Shown: positions 42,322 to 53,786, counted from the stretch's first letter. The stretch is DNA of 64,000 nt from Ectothiorhodospira sp. BSL-9 (GCF_001632845.1 NZ_CP011994.1:372001-436000); one strand, 5' to 3'. The notes: generated from the letters alone by a model not told the origin. A program made the numbers and translations.

Positions 42322-42948
42322 TCAGTGCATTTCCTTTTCTGCCTCGGTGAGGCTGTGCTGAAAGGCCTCGCGTGCAAACACGCGGCGAGTATAGTCCCGC
42401 ATGGGCTTTGGCAGCTTGTCCATGGGGATTCCCAGGGTGGGCAAGCGCCACAGCACCGGTGCCACCGCAGCATCCACCAGGCTGAATTCATCACTGAGAA
42501 AATAGGGTTTGATGGCGAAGATCTCGCTTGAGGACACAAGGCTCTCCAGCAGGATCTTGCGCGCGCGATTGGCTGATGCCTTGTCAGTGGCCGCCTCCAG
42601 ATTCTCCACACCCCGATACCAGTCCTGCTCGATGCGATACAGGGCCAGCCGGGCCGTGGCGCGGGAAACCGGGTCCACCGGCATCAGCGGTGGATGAGGA
42701 AATCGCTCATCCAGATATTCTTGTATGACCTGCGTACCGTACAAAACCAGGTCCCGGTCCACAAGGGTGGGTACGGAATTGTAGGGATTCAGATGGGACA
42801 GGTCTTCGGGTCTGGATTCCGGATCGATATGGGTGATATCGACGGTGATGTCCTTTTCAGCCAGCACAACCCTCACCGCGTGACAACGCGGACAGGCAGG
42901 TGCTGAAAAGAGCGTCATGACGGATCTACGGTTGGCGACTAACGCCAT
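42322..42948 (-). CDS. sspA: Stringent starvation protein A (SspA)
   Basis: GST-fold protein that binds RNA polymerase and redirects transcription in stress. The core TLVDRDLVLYG, EYLDERFPHPPLMPVDP and KPYFLSDEFSLVDAAVAP are family hallmarks. 208 aa from the ATG at 42948, with GGAG seven bases upstream. Unusually, the region after MTLFSAP reads CPRC, a CxxC pair where the E. coli protein has no cysteines. It lies 81 bp downstream of petC. Confidence 0.94.
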   Translation of the reverse strand: MALVANRRSVMTLFSAPACPRCHAVRVVLAEKDITVDITHIDPESRPEDLSHLNPYNSVPTLVDRDLVLYGTQVIQEYLDERFPHPPLMPVDPVSRATARLALYRIEQDWYRGVENLEAATDKASANRARKILLESLVSSSEIFAIKPYFLSDEFSLVDAAVAPVLWRLPTLGIPMDKLPKPMRDYTRRVFAREAFQHSLTEAEKEMH

Positions 42949-43029
42949 GGAGGCTCTCCAAAAGGCAGGCCGCGCCATGCGCGACCGCCAAACACGGGGG
43001 GCTTCCCTGCCCCGGGCTAACGATGACGA

Positions 43030-43767
43030 TCAATGAACGTCGCGCCAGTATTCCTTCTTCAGCAAGTAGGCCAGGATGGTGAACAGGATCAGGAACCCGA
43101 TCACATACATGCCCATGGCTTCGCGCTCCATCCGGATCGGTTCGGCCACGTAGGTCATGAAGGCAGTGATGTCACGGACCACTTCATCGTATTCCTCGGC
43201 GGACATCTTGCCTTCTTCCACCAGCTCCAGCTTGATCTGACCGTCCTCACCCACATTCTTCTGCCAGCCCTGAAGCTCCCACAGGACATGGGGCATACCC
43301 ATGGCCTCGAAGGTGGCGTTGTTCACGCCCAGCGGGCGAGAATCATCCAGGTAGAAGTTGCGCAGCACGGTATAGATCCAGTCCGGGCTGTTGGCACGGG
43401 CGGTGAGGGTCAGATCCGGCGCGGGCTGCGCGAACCATTCCTCGGCGTCGTCCGCACGCATGGCGATCTTGATCAATTCGCCCACACCCGTGGGATCACC
43501 CGAGGCATCCCGGGTGTGGATGAACATCTCCTCCACCTGCTCGTTAGTGAGGCCCAGATCCTGACCGATACGGTTGTAACGCGCATGCTCCAGGGAATGG
43601 CAACCGATGCAGTACTGGAAGAAGTACTCGGCACCACGCTGAATGGACGCAGTATCGCTCAGGTCGATATTGGCCCGATCCAGGGAGCCGGACGGACCGG
43701 CCGCCAGGGCCGGACCCGCCGGCACCAGGCAGGCCACTACAAATGCTAATGTCGCAAATTTTTTCAT
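43030..43767 (-). CDS. petC: Ubiquinol-cytochrome c reductase, cytochrome c1 subunit
   Basis: Membrane-anchored haem c subunit of the bc1 complex that takes electrons from the Rieske protein and passes them to a soluble cytochrome c. An N-terminal signal peptide (cleavage near ALA-AGP) is followed by the haem motif C53-I-G-C56-H57, an axial-Met region AMGMPHVL, and a C-terminal transmembrane anchor (YVIGFLILFTILAYLL). The ATG at 43767 shares one base with the petB stop. 245 aa, a short proteobacterial c1. Confidence 0.95.
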   Translation of the reverse strand: MKKFATLAFVVACLVPAGPALAAGPSGSLDRANIDLSDTASIQRGAEYFFQYCIGCHSLEHARYNRIGQDLGLTNEQVEEMFIHTRDASGDPTGVGELIKIAMRADDAEEWFAQPAPDLTLTARANSPDWIYTVLRNFYLDDSRPLGVNNATFEAMGMPHVLWELQGWQKNVGEDGQIKLELVEEGKMSAEEYDEVVRDITAFMTYVAEPIRMEREAMGMYVIGFLILFTILAYLLKKEYWRDVH

Positions 43768-45149
43768 CACGAAGTCACCCTCGCCGGAACCGGCTTTTCC
43801 TCGTTGAAGCTCGTGTACAGGGGTGCCAGCAGGCAGATCATCAGATACGCCGTGGGCAGCAACCACCAGGTCATGGCCATGGTCGCATCGGCGCCACCTT
43901 CGACCCGCAGGAAATCCCAGTAGGTGTAACCCGCCACGATCACCAGGAAGGAAGCCCAACTGAACGTGAAGGACCGAGGCTTGCTATGGAACCAGATCAC
44001 GAAGAAGAACGCGCAGTAGATCGTGGTCAGACGCAGGTTCAACTCCGAGTAGAACGGTTCCACCGCCTGCATGCCAAGCCAACCCAGGATGATGAACGCA
44101 ATGGCGAACACGATCAGGTTGAACTTGTGGATGGCGCTACGATAGCGCACGGAGTTGATCGGGTTCCGATCCAGCCAGGGCAGGAAGAACAGAATCAGCA
44201 CCGCACCGAACATCAGCAGCACACCGAGGAACGGATCCGGCACCACCCGCAGGATGGAGTAGAAGGTACCGAAATACCAAACAGGGTGGATCAGTTCCGG
44301 GGTCACCATCGGATCGGCCGGCTCGAAGTTGGCCTTCTCGATGAAGTAGCCCCCGGCTTCCGGCGCGAAGAACACCACGCCGAAGAACAGGATCAGGAAG
44401 ACCCCGAAGCCGATCATGTCCTTGACGGTGTAGTAGGGATGGAACGGGATGCCGTCCAGCGGAACGCCGTCGTCACCCTTGAACTTCTTGATGTCCACGC
44501 CGTCCGGGTTATTGGAACCCACGGCATGCAGCGCCACGATGTGGGCAAACACCAGCATGATCAGCACCAGCGGCAGAGCAGCCACGTGCAGGGCAAAGAA
44601 CCGGGTCAGCGTCGCATCGGAGATCAGGAAGTCGCCGCGGATCCAGGTCACCAGTTCAGGGCCGATGAACGGAATGGTCGCAAACAGGTTCACGATCACC
44701 TGCGCACCCCAGTAGGACATCTGACCCCAGGGCAGCATGTAACCGGCAAACGCTTCGGCCATGAGCACCAGGTAAATGGCCACACCGATCACCCACACCA
44801 GCTCACGCGGCTTCTTGTAGGAGCCGTAGAGCAGCGCCCGGAACATGTGCAGATAGACCACGATGAAGAAGGCTGACGCCCCCGTGGTGTGCATGTAGCG
44901 GATGAGCCAGCCCCATTCCACGTCACGCATGATGTACTCGACGGAGGCGAACGCCAGTTCGGCATCCGGCTTGTAGAACATGGTCAGGAAGATGCCCGAC
45001 ACGATCTGGATGGCCAGTACCAGCATGGCCAGGGAGCCGAAGTAATACCAGAAGTTGAAGTTCTTCGGCGCGTAGTATTGCGCCAGGTGCTCATTCCAGG
45101 TCTTGGTGAGCGGATACCTGGCGTCGACCCATTCTAGAAGAGCTCTCAT
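43767..45149 (-). CDS. petB: Ubiquinol-cytochrome c reductase, cytochrome b subunit
   Basis: Core membrane subunit carrying haems bL and bH and the two quinone sites. It shows the family motifs WGWLIRYMHTTGAS, VVYLHMFRALLYG, GYMLPWGQMSYWGA, and the Qo-site PEW-type motif as PVWYFG; the histidine pairs sit in helices 2 and 4. 460 aa. It overlaps petA by ATGA and petC by one base, giving the usual petABC operon. Confidence 0.96.
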   Translation of the reverse strand: MRALLEWVDARYPLTKTWNEHLAQYYAPKNFNFWYYFGSLAMLVLAIQIVSGIFLTMFYKPDAELAFASVEYIMRDVEWGWLIRYMHTTGASAFFIVVYLHMFRALLYGSYKKPRELVWVIGVAIYLVLMAEAFAGYMLPWGQMSYWGAQVIVNLFATIPFIGPELVTWIRGDFLISDATLTRFFALHVAALPLVLIMLVFAHIVALHAVGSNNPDGVDIKKFKGDDGVPLDGIPFHPYYTVKDMIGFGVFLILFFGVVFFAPEAGGYFIEKANFEPADPMVTPELIHPVWYFGTFYSILRVVPDPFLGVLLMFGAVLILFFLPWLDRNPINSVRYRSAIHKFNLIVFAIAFIILGWLGMQAVEPFYSELNLRLTTIYCAFFFVIWFHSKPRSFTFSWASFLVIVAGYTYWDFLRVEGGADATMAMTWWLLPTAYLMICLLAPLYTSFNEEKPVPARVTS

Positions 45150-45748
45150 AATGCGACTCCTTCCTCGTCCTCGCCGATGACGAGCAGCGTTTCCGACTCA
45201 AACTTGTGCACGGGTACCACCAGGTTGGTGGGCGCGGGCATGTTGCGCCATACGCGCCCGGCCAGATCGAAGCGCGAGCCGTGGCAGGCACAGAAATAGC
45301 CACCCGTCCAGTTATCCCCCAGATCAGAGGGTGCCAGCTCAGGACGATAACTCGGTGAGCAACCCAGGTGGGTGCAGATGCCGACCAGCACGGAGTATTC
45401 CGGCTTTCTGGAGCGGGTCTCGTTTTGCGCATAGGCGGGCTGCTGCGACTCCACCTGGGAGTCCGGATCCACCAGGCGCGCCCGGTTTTCCGGTAGCAGA
45501 TCCAGCATTTCCGGCGTGCGATGGGTGATCCACACAGGCTGGCCGCGCCACTCGACACGGACCAACTGCCCAGGTTCCACCCCGCTCACGTCGAATTCCA
45601 CCGGAGCACCCGCCGCCTGGGCACGCGCACTGGGGGACCACGACGCCAGATGCGCATAGCCTACCGCTGCAACCCCGGCCCCGCCGACCACGCTGGTCGC
45701 CGCTACCAGGAATCGCCGTCGATTCTGGTTCACGTCTTCATAAGACAT
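45146..45748 (-). CDS. petA: Ubiquinol-cytochrome c reductase, Rieske iron-sulfur subunit
   Basis: The [2Fe-2S] subunit of the bc1 complex. The N-terminus carries a twin-arginine-type signal (RRRFLVAATSVVGG), consistent with Tat-dependent insertion of the folded protein. The cluster ligands are in CTHLGCSP and CACHGSRFD. 200 aa. It is the first gene of petABC and has a candidate promoter about 130 bp upstream. Confidence 0.96.
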   Translation of the reverse strand: MSYEDVNQNRRRFLVAATSVVGGAGVAAVGYAHLASWSPSARAQAAGAPVEFDVSGVEPGQLVRVEWRGQPVWITHRTPEMLDLLPENRARLVDPDSQVESQQPAYAQNETRSRKPEYSVLVGICTHLGCSPSYRPELAPSDLGDNWTGGYFCACHGSRFDLAGRVWRNMPAPTNLVVPVHKFESETLLVIGEDEEGVAL

Positions 45749-45879
45749 TAATTAAGATCTCCCGTTGAGTTCCAACAAAAAGCCGCTGGCCGCTGGGCGC
45801 CCGGCATCGGCCGAGCGCATGGAAAGACGCTCGCCTACCACTAAAACCCCTCGACCCACCGGGGCACTCAAAACGCGGT

Positions 45880-45908
45880 AGCATTCCCGAAGACGCTCCA
45901 CAGGTCAA
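45880..45908 (-). promoter_or_regulatory. Candidate petABC promoter
   Basis: On the minus strand, TTGACC (45903-45908) is followed 17 nt later by AATGCT (45880-45885), upstream of petA. The -35 is strong and the -10 weak, so an activator may be needed. Inference from consensus only. Confidence 0.35.
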
Positions 45909-45942
45909 GAGAAAACTCGTGCCGAATCCGCAATACATTGAT

Positions 45943-46692
45943 TTAAATAGGGTTATCAATATCTATAAATTCATGCGAAAGTGCTAATGTTTGTGCCAGG
46001 TACTCACCCAGCGCCTTCGGGCCATAACGTTCGGTGGCATGGTGCCCCGCCGCAAAAAAGTGGATACCCTCCTCGCGCGCCACATGCACGGTCTGCTCGG
46101 AGACCTCACCGGTAATGAAGGCATCCAGCCCCAGGGCCACGGCCTGCTCGATCATTCCCTGGGCACCGCCGGTGCACCAACCCACACGCTGGATGGACTC
46201 CCGACCTGATGCAATCCACAAGGGTTCACGCTGCAGGCGCCGGGCGATGCGATCCTTCAATTCCTGCCCTGATATGACCTGCTGCGGACGACCAAAGTTG
46301 CCCACGCCGTCGGGGCGCATGGGGCCCTCCACCTGAAACTCCAGCAACCGCGCCAGTTGGGCGTTGTTGCCCAGTTCCGGATGGGCATCCAGAGGCAGAT
46401 GATAGGCCAGCAGATTGATGTCGTGGGCCAGCAGCAGGCGCAAGCGCTCCCGCTTCATGCCCGTAACGCGGGCATCCTCACCTTTCCAGAAATACCCATG
46501 ATGCACCAGCAGGGCATCGGCCCCATGCTGGATCGCCGCTTCGATCAGGGCGCGACTGGCAGTGACGCCGGTGACCAGCCGCCCCACGTGGGGCCGACCC
46601 TGTACCTGCAACCCATTGGGGCTGTAGTCGGTAAAGGCACTCACGTTGAGCAGGTCATCGACGTGACTCACCAGATCCTGGATGGCAACCAT
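45943..46692 (-). CDS. Nif3-like dinuclear metal centre protein (YbgI/GTP cyclohydrolase I type 2 family)
   Basis: A 249-residue Nif3-family protein whose function is not firmly known. Metal-binding motifs are HHGYFW (with VHHG), HLPLDAHPE and the C-terminal HFFAAGHHATERYG. The ATG at 46692 has GGAGG six bases upstream, better than the ATG-like start ten codons earlier. It is divergent from the DegS-type protease and is on the same strand as petABC, 194 bp upstream. Confidence 0.92.
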   Translation of the reverse strand: MVAIQDLVSHVDDLLNVSAFTDYSPNGLQVQGRPHVGRLVTGVTASRALIEAAIQHGADALLVHHGYFWKGEDARVTGMKRERLRLLLAHDINLLAYHLPLDAHPELGNNAQLARLLEFQVEGPMRPDGVGNFGRPQQVISGQELKDRIARRLQREPLWIASGRESIQRVGWCTGGAQGMIEQAVALGLDAFITGEVSEQTVHVAREEGIHFFAAGHHATERYGPKALGEYLAQTLALSHEFIDIDNPI

Positions 46693-46756
46693 GGGGGACC
46701 TCCGTAATGGGCAGTGCTTCAAACTGCGTATATAAGCATTGTGTTATTGTAGCGGC

Positions 46757-47911
46757 ATGACCCGAATCAGTCCCTTCCTGCTCCAGGTGGTTGGCGTCGG
46801 CGTGGCCGTGGCCGTCCTCATGCTGCTGTTCTTCCCCGACCTGCTGCGGCAACCGCAGCCGCGGGTGGAAGTGCTGCAGAGCGACCGGCCTGCGCCGCTC
46901 GCCATTGGAGAGGGGCCTGTCTCCTACGCCAACGCGGTGGACCGGGCCACCCCTGCAGTGGTGAACATCCACACACGCAAGACGGTGGTGCAACGCAGTC
47001 ATCCCTTCATGGATGACCCGGTGTTTCGTCAGTTCTTCGGTGATCGCTTCGACACACCGCAACGCCGCACCCAGACCAGCCTGGGTTCCGGCGTGATCAT
47101 CAGCCCACAAGGGTACATCCTCACCAACAACCATGTCATTGAGGGCGCCGACGAGATCGAGACCATGCTCGCCGATGGGCGCAACCTGCCGGCCCAGGTG
47201 GTGGGCACGGATCCGGAGACGGACCTGGCCGTGCTGCGCATCGAATCCGGTGAAGGCCCCTTGCCCAGCATTGTGGTGGGGGACTCGCGGCACCTGCGTG
47301 TGGGGGATGTGGTGCTGGCCATCGGCAACCCCTTTGGCGTGGGGCAGACCGTGACCCAGGGGATTGTCAGCGCCACCGGTCGCAGTCGACTGGGCATCAA
47401 TACCTACGAGGATTTCATTCAGACCGACGCTGCCATCAATCCTGGCAACTCAGGCGGCGCCCTGGTCAACGCCCATGGCGAACTGGTGGGCGTGAACACC
47501 GCCATCTTCACCCGCTCGGGGGGTTCACAGGGCATCGGTTTTGCCATCCCTGTGGATCTGGCTCGGGACGTGATGACCCAGATCATCGAGCAGGGTGCCG
47601 TGGTGCGCGGCTGGCTGGGCATCGAGGTTCAGGAGATCACGCCGCAACTGGCCCAGTCCTTCGGTCTCGCGGACAGCCGGGGCATCCTCATCGCCGGCGT
47701 GCTGGGCACCGGACCGGCGGCCCGGGCCGGTATCCGCCCTGGAGACATCTTCACCCATATCGATGGCGACCGCATCAACGATGCCCAGGACGCCCTGAAC
47801 TTCATCGCCCGCAAAAAGCCGGGCAAGACCCTGCGCATCCAGGGGCTGCGGGATGGAGAGCCCTTCGAGATCCGGGCCGAGGTGGGGAAAAGGCCGACGG
47901 CGCGGCGTTGA
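46757..47911 (+). CDS. Trypsin-like periplasmic serine protease, DegS/AlgW type
   Basis: A 384-residue HtrA-family protease with one N-terminal membrane anchor (residues 6-26), a trypsin domain with the triad H126 (TNNHVI), D156 (TDLAVL) and S232 (GNSGGA), and a single C-terminal PDZ domain (about 270-370). One PDZ and a membrane anchor fit DegS/AlgW, which starts cleavage of the anti-sigma factor RseA/MucA on envelope stress, rather than DegP. Its position next to nif3 and near hisC matches AlgW in Pseudomonas. Confidence 0.9.
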   Translation: MTRISPFLLQVVGVGVAVAVLMLLFFPDLLRQPQPRVEVLQSDRPAPLAIGEGPVSYANAVDRATPAVVNIHTRKTVVQRSHPFMDDPVFRQFFGDRFDTPQRRTQTSLGSGVIISPQGYILTNNHVIEGADEIETMLADGRNLPAQVVGTDPETDLAVLRIESGEGPLPSIVVGDSRHLRVGDVVLAIGNPFGVGQTVTQGIVSATGRSRLGINTYEDFIQTDAAINPGNSGGALVNAHGELVGVNTAIFTRSGGSQGIGFAIPVDLARDVMTQIIEQGAVVRGWLGIEVQEITPQLAQSFGLADSRGILIAGVLGTGPAARAGIRPGDIFTHIDGDRINDAQDALNFIARKKPGKTLRIQGLRDGEPFEIRAEVGKRPTARR

Positions 47912-47927
47912 TTCAACGACCACCGCT

Positions 47928-47952
47928 TTCGCGGCCGAGGGCCGCTCCCACA
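47928..47952. repeat. Dispersed copy of the REP-like arm found at 41769-41793
   Basis: A 25-nt segment identical to 41769-41793, in the same orientation, with the internal stem GCGGCC-gag-GGCCGC (47931-47945). It sits 16 bp after the protease stop, in the gap with the convergent hisC gene. Like the larger element, it occupies a convergent 3' gap. Confidence 0.8.
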
Positions 47953-47990
47953 CGGCCCCCTGGCAGCCAAGGGTCGCCGCCGATCGTCCT

Positions 47991-49073
47991 TCAGGGGACG
48001 GTGGCGAGCGCGCCTTCCAGGGCCTGCAGGAACTGCTGATTCTCCGCGGGCGTGCCCACGGTCACTCGCAGGCAATCGGCAAGCAGGCCACCCTGGCCAG
48101 AGAGGTCCTTGATGAGCACGCCGCGATCCCGGATGCCCTCGAACACCGCTCGTCCCTTGCCTCGCGGCACCCGGAACAGGATGAAATTGGCCTCACTGGG
48201 GAACGGCTTCACCCCCGATATCGACGCCAGCGACTGGTGCAGGGCCTCGCGATCCCGGCGAATGGCAGCGGCCTGCTCATCCAGCACGTCGTGATGGTCC
48301 AGGGCAAATTCCGCCGCCACCTGGGTGAGCACGTTCACGTTGTAGGGCAGACGCACCTTCTCCAGCTCATCCATCCACGGCGCAGGGCCGCACAGATACC
48401 CCAGTCGCAGGCCGGCCAGACCCAGCTTGGATACGGTCCGCATCACCAGCAGGCGCTCATGCCGATCCAGGTCAGCCAGGAAGCTGTCATCGGCAAAGGG
48501 CCCGTAGGCCTCGTCCAAGACCACCAGCCCCGGTGCACGGGCAATCAGCGACTCCACATCCTGCCGCGACCAGCGATTACCGGTGGGGTTATTGGGATAG
48601 GCCAGAAAGACCACCGCCGGTTGATGGGTGTCCAGGGCCCGCTCCATGGCGGGCATGTCCAGGGAGAAGTCCTCATTGAGGGGGACACCCACGAATTCCA
48701 GGCCCAGCCAGCGGGAGATCATGCGATACATGACGAAACCCGGCTCTGGCGCCATGATCACGCGCCCCGGGGAGGCCACGGCCATGAGCAGGATCTGAAT
48801 CAATTCGTCCGAGCCATTGCCGAGCATCAATCGCGCCGCATCGGGCACCCGCATGACCCGGCGCAGCGCCAGGGTGAGACGCGTGCCCTGGGGGTCGGGA
48901 TACCGGTTCATGGCCACCCGGGACAGGCGCTCCGCCCAGGCTGATTGCAGTGATGCGGGCCATTCGTAGGGGTTTTCCATGGCGTCCAGCTTAACCAGTC
49001 CCTGGGACGAAGGCACGGGATAGGCAGACAGTTCCCGAATCTGGGGCCGAATGAGATCCGCAGGCAGGGTCAT
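47991..49073 (-). CDS. hisC: Histidinol-phosphate aminotransferase
   Basis: PLP enzyme (class I/II aminotransferase) of the histidine pathway. The PLP lysine is in [17 protein letters not shown]; upstream motifs are [12 protein letters not shown] and [13 protein letters not shown]. 360 aa. The ATG at 49073 overlaps the hisD stop (ATGA). Upstream open codons are not homologous. Confidence 0.95.
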   Translation of the reverse strand: MTLPADLIRPQIRELSAYPVPSSQGLVKLDAMENPYEWPASLQSAWAERLSRVAMNRYPDPQGTRLTLALRRVMRVPDAARLMLGNGSDELIQILLMAVASPGRVIMAPEPGFVMYRMISRWLGLEFVGVPLNEDFSLDMPAMERALDTHQPAVVFLAYPNNPTGNRWSRQDVESLIARAPGLVVLDEAYGPFADDSFLADLDRHERLLVMRTVSKLGLAGLRLGYLCGPAPWMDELEKVRLPYNVNVLTQVAAEFALDHHDVLDEQAAAIRRDREALHQSLASISGVKPFPSEANFILFRVPRGKGRAVFEGIRDRGVLIKDLSGQGGLLADCLRVTVGTPAENQQFLQALEGALATVP

Positions 49074-50383
49074 GACTGGGCGCCCGGGTCCTGGCGGTAT
49101 TCCGCCGAGCGGGCGTGGGCGATGAGGCCCTCGCCCCGGGCCAGAACCGAGGCCGTGCGGCCCAGGTCGGCAGCGCCGGCCGGGGAACACTGGATCAGGC
49201 TGGAACGCTTCTGGAAGTCATACACCCCCAGTGGCGAGGAGAAGCGGGCCGTACGCGAGGTGGGCAGCACATGGTTGGGTCCGGCGCAGTAATCCCCCAC
49301 CGCCTCGGCCGTGTGCCGTCCCATGAAGATGGCGCCCGCATGACGAATACCCGGCAACAGGGTATCGGGATCCGCCACCGACAACTCCAGGTGCTCTGGT
49401 GCAATGTGGTTGGCCACCTGCACCGCCTCGTCCATGTCCCGCACCTGGATCAGCGCCCCCCGATCCGCCAGGGAGGTCCGAATGATTTCGGCCCGCGGCA
49501 TTTCAGTGAGCAAGTCGTCCATGGCAGCCGCGACACTCTCCAGAAACGGACCATCCGGGCTGACCAGCATGGCCTGGGCATCCTCGTCATGCTCGGCCTG
49601 GGAGAACAGGTCAGCAGCAATCCAGCGCGGGTCGGTCTTGCCATCGCAGATCACCAGGATTTCCGAGGGGCCGGCCACCATGTCGATGCCCACGGTACCA
49701 AAGACCATGCGCTTGGCGGTGGCCACATAGATGTTGCCGGGTCCGACGATCTTGTCCACCGGTGGCACCGTCTGGGTGCCATAGGCCAGGGCGGCCACCG
49801 CCTGGGCGCCACCGATGGCGAACACCCGATCAACACCGGCCACGGCCGCCGCCGCCAGCACCAGATCATTCACCACGCCATCCGGGGTAGGCACCACCAT
49901 GATCACCTCGGGCACCCCGGCCACCTTGGCGGGCACGGCGTTCATGATCACCGACGAGGGATAGGCGGCCTTGCCACCGGGCACGTACAGGCCCACCCGG
50001 TCCAGGGGCGTGATCTGCTGCCCCAGCACGGTGCCATCGGCCTCGGTGTAGCACCAATCGGACATCTTCTGGTGTTCGGCATAGCTGCGCACGCGATCGG
50101 CGGCGCGCTCCAGGGCCTCACGCTGTTCCTGGGGAATGGTTTCCAGTGCCCGGGCCAGGCGTGCCTGGGGGATCTCCAGTTCACGCAGGTCGTGGCATTC
50201 CAGGCGATCGAAACGGGCGGTGTATTCCAGCACCGCCGCATCGCCACGCTGGCGCACGTCCGCCAGGATGTCGGTGACGGCGCGGGTCACGGCCTCATCG
50301 GAGACCCCTTCCCAGGCCAGCAGCTCATCGAGCCGGGCCATGAAGTCGGTCTGAGTGGAATCCAGTCGATTGATCTGTGGCAT
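49070..50383 (-). CDS. hisD: Histidinol dehydrogenase
   Basis: Zinc enzyme for the last two steps of histidine synthesis (histidinol to histidine, NAD-dependent). The motifs [44 protein letters not shown] and PSGHTAEA-like [22 protein letters not shown] are present. 437 aa. It overlaps hisC by ATGA and starts 14 bp after the DAHP synthase. Confidence 0.96.
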   Translation of the reverse strand: MPQINRLDSTQTDFMARLDELLAWEGVSDEAVTRAVTDILADVRQRGDAAVLEYTARFDRLECHDLRELEIPQARLARALETIPQEQREALERAADRVRSYAEHQKMSDWCYTEADGTVLGQQITPLDRVGLYVPGGKAAYPSSVIMNAVPAKVAGVPEVIMVVPTPDGVVNDLVLAAAAVAGVDRVFAIGGAQAVAALAYGTQTVPPVDKIVGPGNIYVATAKRMVFGTVGIDMVAGPSEILVICDGKTDPRWIAADLFSQAEHDEDAQAMLVSPDGPFLESVAAAMDDLLTEMPRAEIIRTSLADRGALIQVRDMDEAVQVANHIAPEHLELSVADPDTLLPGIRHAGAIFMGRHTAEAVGDYCAGPNHVLPTSRTARFSSPLGVYDFQKRSSLIQCSPAGAADLGRTASVLARGEGLIAHARSAEYRQDPGAQS

Positions 50384-50397
50384 GACGATATCTCCGG

Positions 50398-51459
50398 CTA
50401 CGACGCCTTGGAACGGCGCTCCCGTACACCTGCGGCCAGGTCGCGCAACACGGGGATGGTGTCGTCCCAGTTCATGCAGGCGTCAGTGATGCTCTGCCCA
50501 TACACCAGGGGCTTGTCGGCGACCAGGTCCTGCCGTCCAGCCACCAGGTGACTCTCCAGCATAACACCCATGATGCGCCGATCGCCGCTGCCCACCTGGC
50601 GGGCCACGGAATGGGCCACGTCCACCTGCTTTGCCGGGTCCTTGCGGCTGTTGGCATGGCTGCAATCGATCATCATGTGAGCCGGCAGACCGGCGTCCTG
50701 AAGGGCCTCGGCCGCCTCGTCCAGGCTCTTGGCATCGTAATTGGGTTTGCGGCCACCGCGCAGGATGATATGGCAGTCGGGATTGCCGGCGGTGGAGAAG
50801 ATCGCCGAGTGACCCGCCTTGGTCACGGAGAGGAAGTGATGCGGCTTGGAGGCCGAGCGGATGGCGTCGATGGCCACCTGCAGGCTGCCATCGGTGCTGT
50901 TCTTGAACCCCACCGGACAGGACAGGCCCGAGGCCAGCTCCCGGTGCACCTGGCTCTCGGTGGTGCGCGCGCCGATGGCGCCCCAGGCCACCAGGTCGGA
51001 GACATACTGGGGGCTGATCAGGTCCAGGTATTCCGTGGCCGCCGGCATGCCTTCCCGGGCCAGGTCCAGCAACAGCCCCCGGGCCAGCCGCAGCCCCTTG
51101 TTGATCTCGAAACTACCGTCCAGGTTGGGGTCGTTGATCAGGCCCTTCCAGCCCACCACCGTGCGCGGCTTCTCGAAATACACCCGCATGATGATCACCA
51201 GGTCGCGGGACAACTCGTCCCGCAGGACCTTGAGCCGCCGCGCATACTCCTTTCCGGCCTCCACATCGTGAATGGAGCAGGGGCCGGCAATCACGAGAAG
51301 GCGGTCATCCGTGCCCTGCAGGATGCCCTGAATCGCCTGGCGGGCTTCGTAAACCGTGGTGGCGGCCGCCTCGTTGATGGGCAACTCCTCGTGCAACTGC
51401 CGTGGTGGCAGGGCCTCGCGGATATTGATGATCTTCAGGTCGTCGGTGGGGTGCTGCAT
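50398..51459 (-). CDS. 3-deoxy-7-phosphoheptulonate (DAHP) synthase, class I
   Basis: First enzyme of the shikimate pathway, condensing PEP and erythrose-4-phosphate. The sequence aligns closely with AroG/AroF/Aro[77 protein letters not shown] and [12 protein letters not shown]. 353 aa. The N-terminal [14 protein letters not shown] resembles AroG, but the feedback inhibitor cannot be read off securely. It sits between hisG and hisD, which is not its usual location. Confidence 0.94.
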   Translation of the reverse strand: MQHPTDDLKIINIREALPPRQLHEELPINEAAATTVYEARQAIQGILQGTDDRLLVIAGPCSIHDVEAGKEYARRLKVLRDELSRDLVIIMRVYFEKPRTVVGWKGLINDPNLDGSFEINKGLRLARGLLLDLAREGMPAATEYLDLISPQYVSDLVAWGAIGARTTESQVHRELASGLSCPVGFKNSTDGSLQVAIDAIRSASKPHHFLSVTKAGHSAIFSTAGNPDCHIILRGGRKPNYDAKSLDEAAEALQDAGLPAHMMIDCSHANSRKDPAKQVDVAHSVARQVGSGDRRIMGVMLESHLVAGRQDLVADKPLVYGQSITDACMNWDDTIPVLRDLAAGVRERRSKAS

Positions 51460-51541
51460 GGGTACCTTGGGCAATGCGTGTCGAGTCTGAGGGGGATCTT
51501 CCCTGGCTGGGTACGGGCACCTGCGTCGCCCGGGTGGAGGT

Positions 51542-52183
51542 TCACGCCGCCTGAGAAACCGCCGCATCCATCGACTGGATCAGCGCCTTGACGCGGTCGG
51601 ACTTCATCTTCATCGATGCCTTGTTGACGATCAGACGGGAGCTGATGTCGGCAATATGCTCCAGCGGTTCCAGGCCATTGGCGCGCAGCGTATTTCCGGT
51701 GTCCACCAGGTCCACGATGCAATCGGCCAGACCCACCAGGGGTGCCAGCTCCATGGAGCCATAAAGCTTGATGATCTCCACCTGCCGGCCCTGCTCGGCA
51801 TAATAACGGCGCGTGGTGTTGACGAACTTGGTGGCCACCCGCAGGCGCCCGGCCCGCTGTGTCGCACCCGGGTGCCCGGCCACCATCAGGCGGCAGCGGG
51901 CAATGCGCAGGTCCAGGGGCTCGTAGATGCCTTCCCCGCCATGCTCCATGAGCACATCCTTGCCGGAGACCCCCACATCGGCGGCTCCGTACTGCACATA
52001 GGTGGGCACGTCGGTGGCACGGATCACCACCACCTTCACATTCGGGTGGTTGGTATCCAGGATGAGCTTGCGGCTGGTTTCCGGATCGTCCACCGGCTCG
52101 ATGCCGGCCTGGGCCAGCAGAGGGAGTGTGTCCTTGTAGATGCGCCCCTTGGACAGGGCAATGGTCAATGTCTGTTCAGGCAT
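51542..52183 (-). CDS. hisG: ATP phosphoribosyltransferase catalytic subunit, short form
   Basis: First enzyme of histidine synthesis. At 213 aa it is the short HisG, which lacks the C-terminal regulatory domain and needs HisZ; no hisZ is in the window. Motifs are [16 protein letters not shown] and the phosphate loop [17 protein letters not shown]. The ATG at 52183 follows the murA stop by 4 bp. Confidence 0.95.
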   Translation of the reverse strand: MPEQTLTIALSKGRIYKDTLPLLAQAGIEPVDDPETSRKLILDTNHPNVKVVVIRATDVPTYVQYGAADVGVSGKDVLMEHGGEGIYEPLDLRIARCRLMVAGHPGATQRAGRLRVATKFVNTTRRYYAEQGRQVEIIKLYGSMELAPLVGLADCIVDLVDTGNTLRANGLEPLEHIADISSRLIVNKASMKMKSDRVKALIQSMDAAVSQAA

Positions 52184-52187
52184 GAAA

Positions 52188-53477
<1,290 letters not shown>

Positions 53478-53786
53478 TCAGTCGTCCCGCTCCAGGGGCA
53501 TCACGCCATCCAGGTCGCTGAGACGGACCAGGTCCCACATGCGATCCGGCACACCCACGAACCGCAGCCCGCCCTGCGGGCCGCCGCACAGACGCATCCA
53601 CTCCACCAGCAGGGCCACCCCGGCCGAATCGGTGCGGGTCACCCCGGACAGATCCACCCGACAGCCGCCCTGCCCCTCCTTGAAGCGCTTCTGGGACTCG
53701 GCCCAGAGGCCGGGCACGGTCTCCTGGGTCAGTTCGCCCACCAGGCGCAACCCCCGATCCGCAGATTCCAGGTGTGCCTCGCTCAC
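53478..53786 (-). CDS. mlaB: MlaB, STAS-domain subunit of the Mla lipid transporter
   Basis: Cytoplasmic STAS protein of 102 aa that stabilises the MlaF ATPase. The STAS core DLSGVTRTDSAGVALLVEW carries the conserved Thr/Ser-containing loop. It overlaps mlaC by ATGA and is the last gene of the mla operon. Confidence 0.9.
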   Translation of the reverse strand: MSEAHLESADRGLRLVGELTQETVPGLWAESQKRFKEGQGGCRVDLSGVTRTDSAGVALLVEWMRLCGGPQGGLRFVGVPDRMWDLVRLSDLDGVMPLERDD

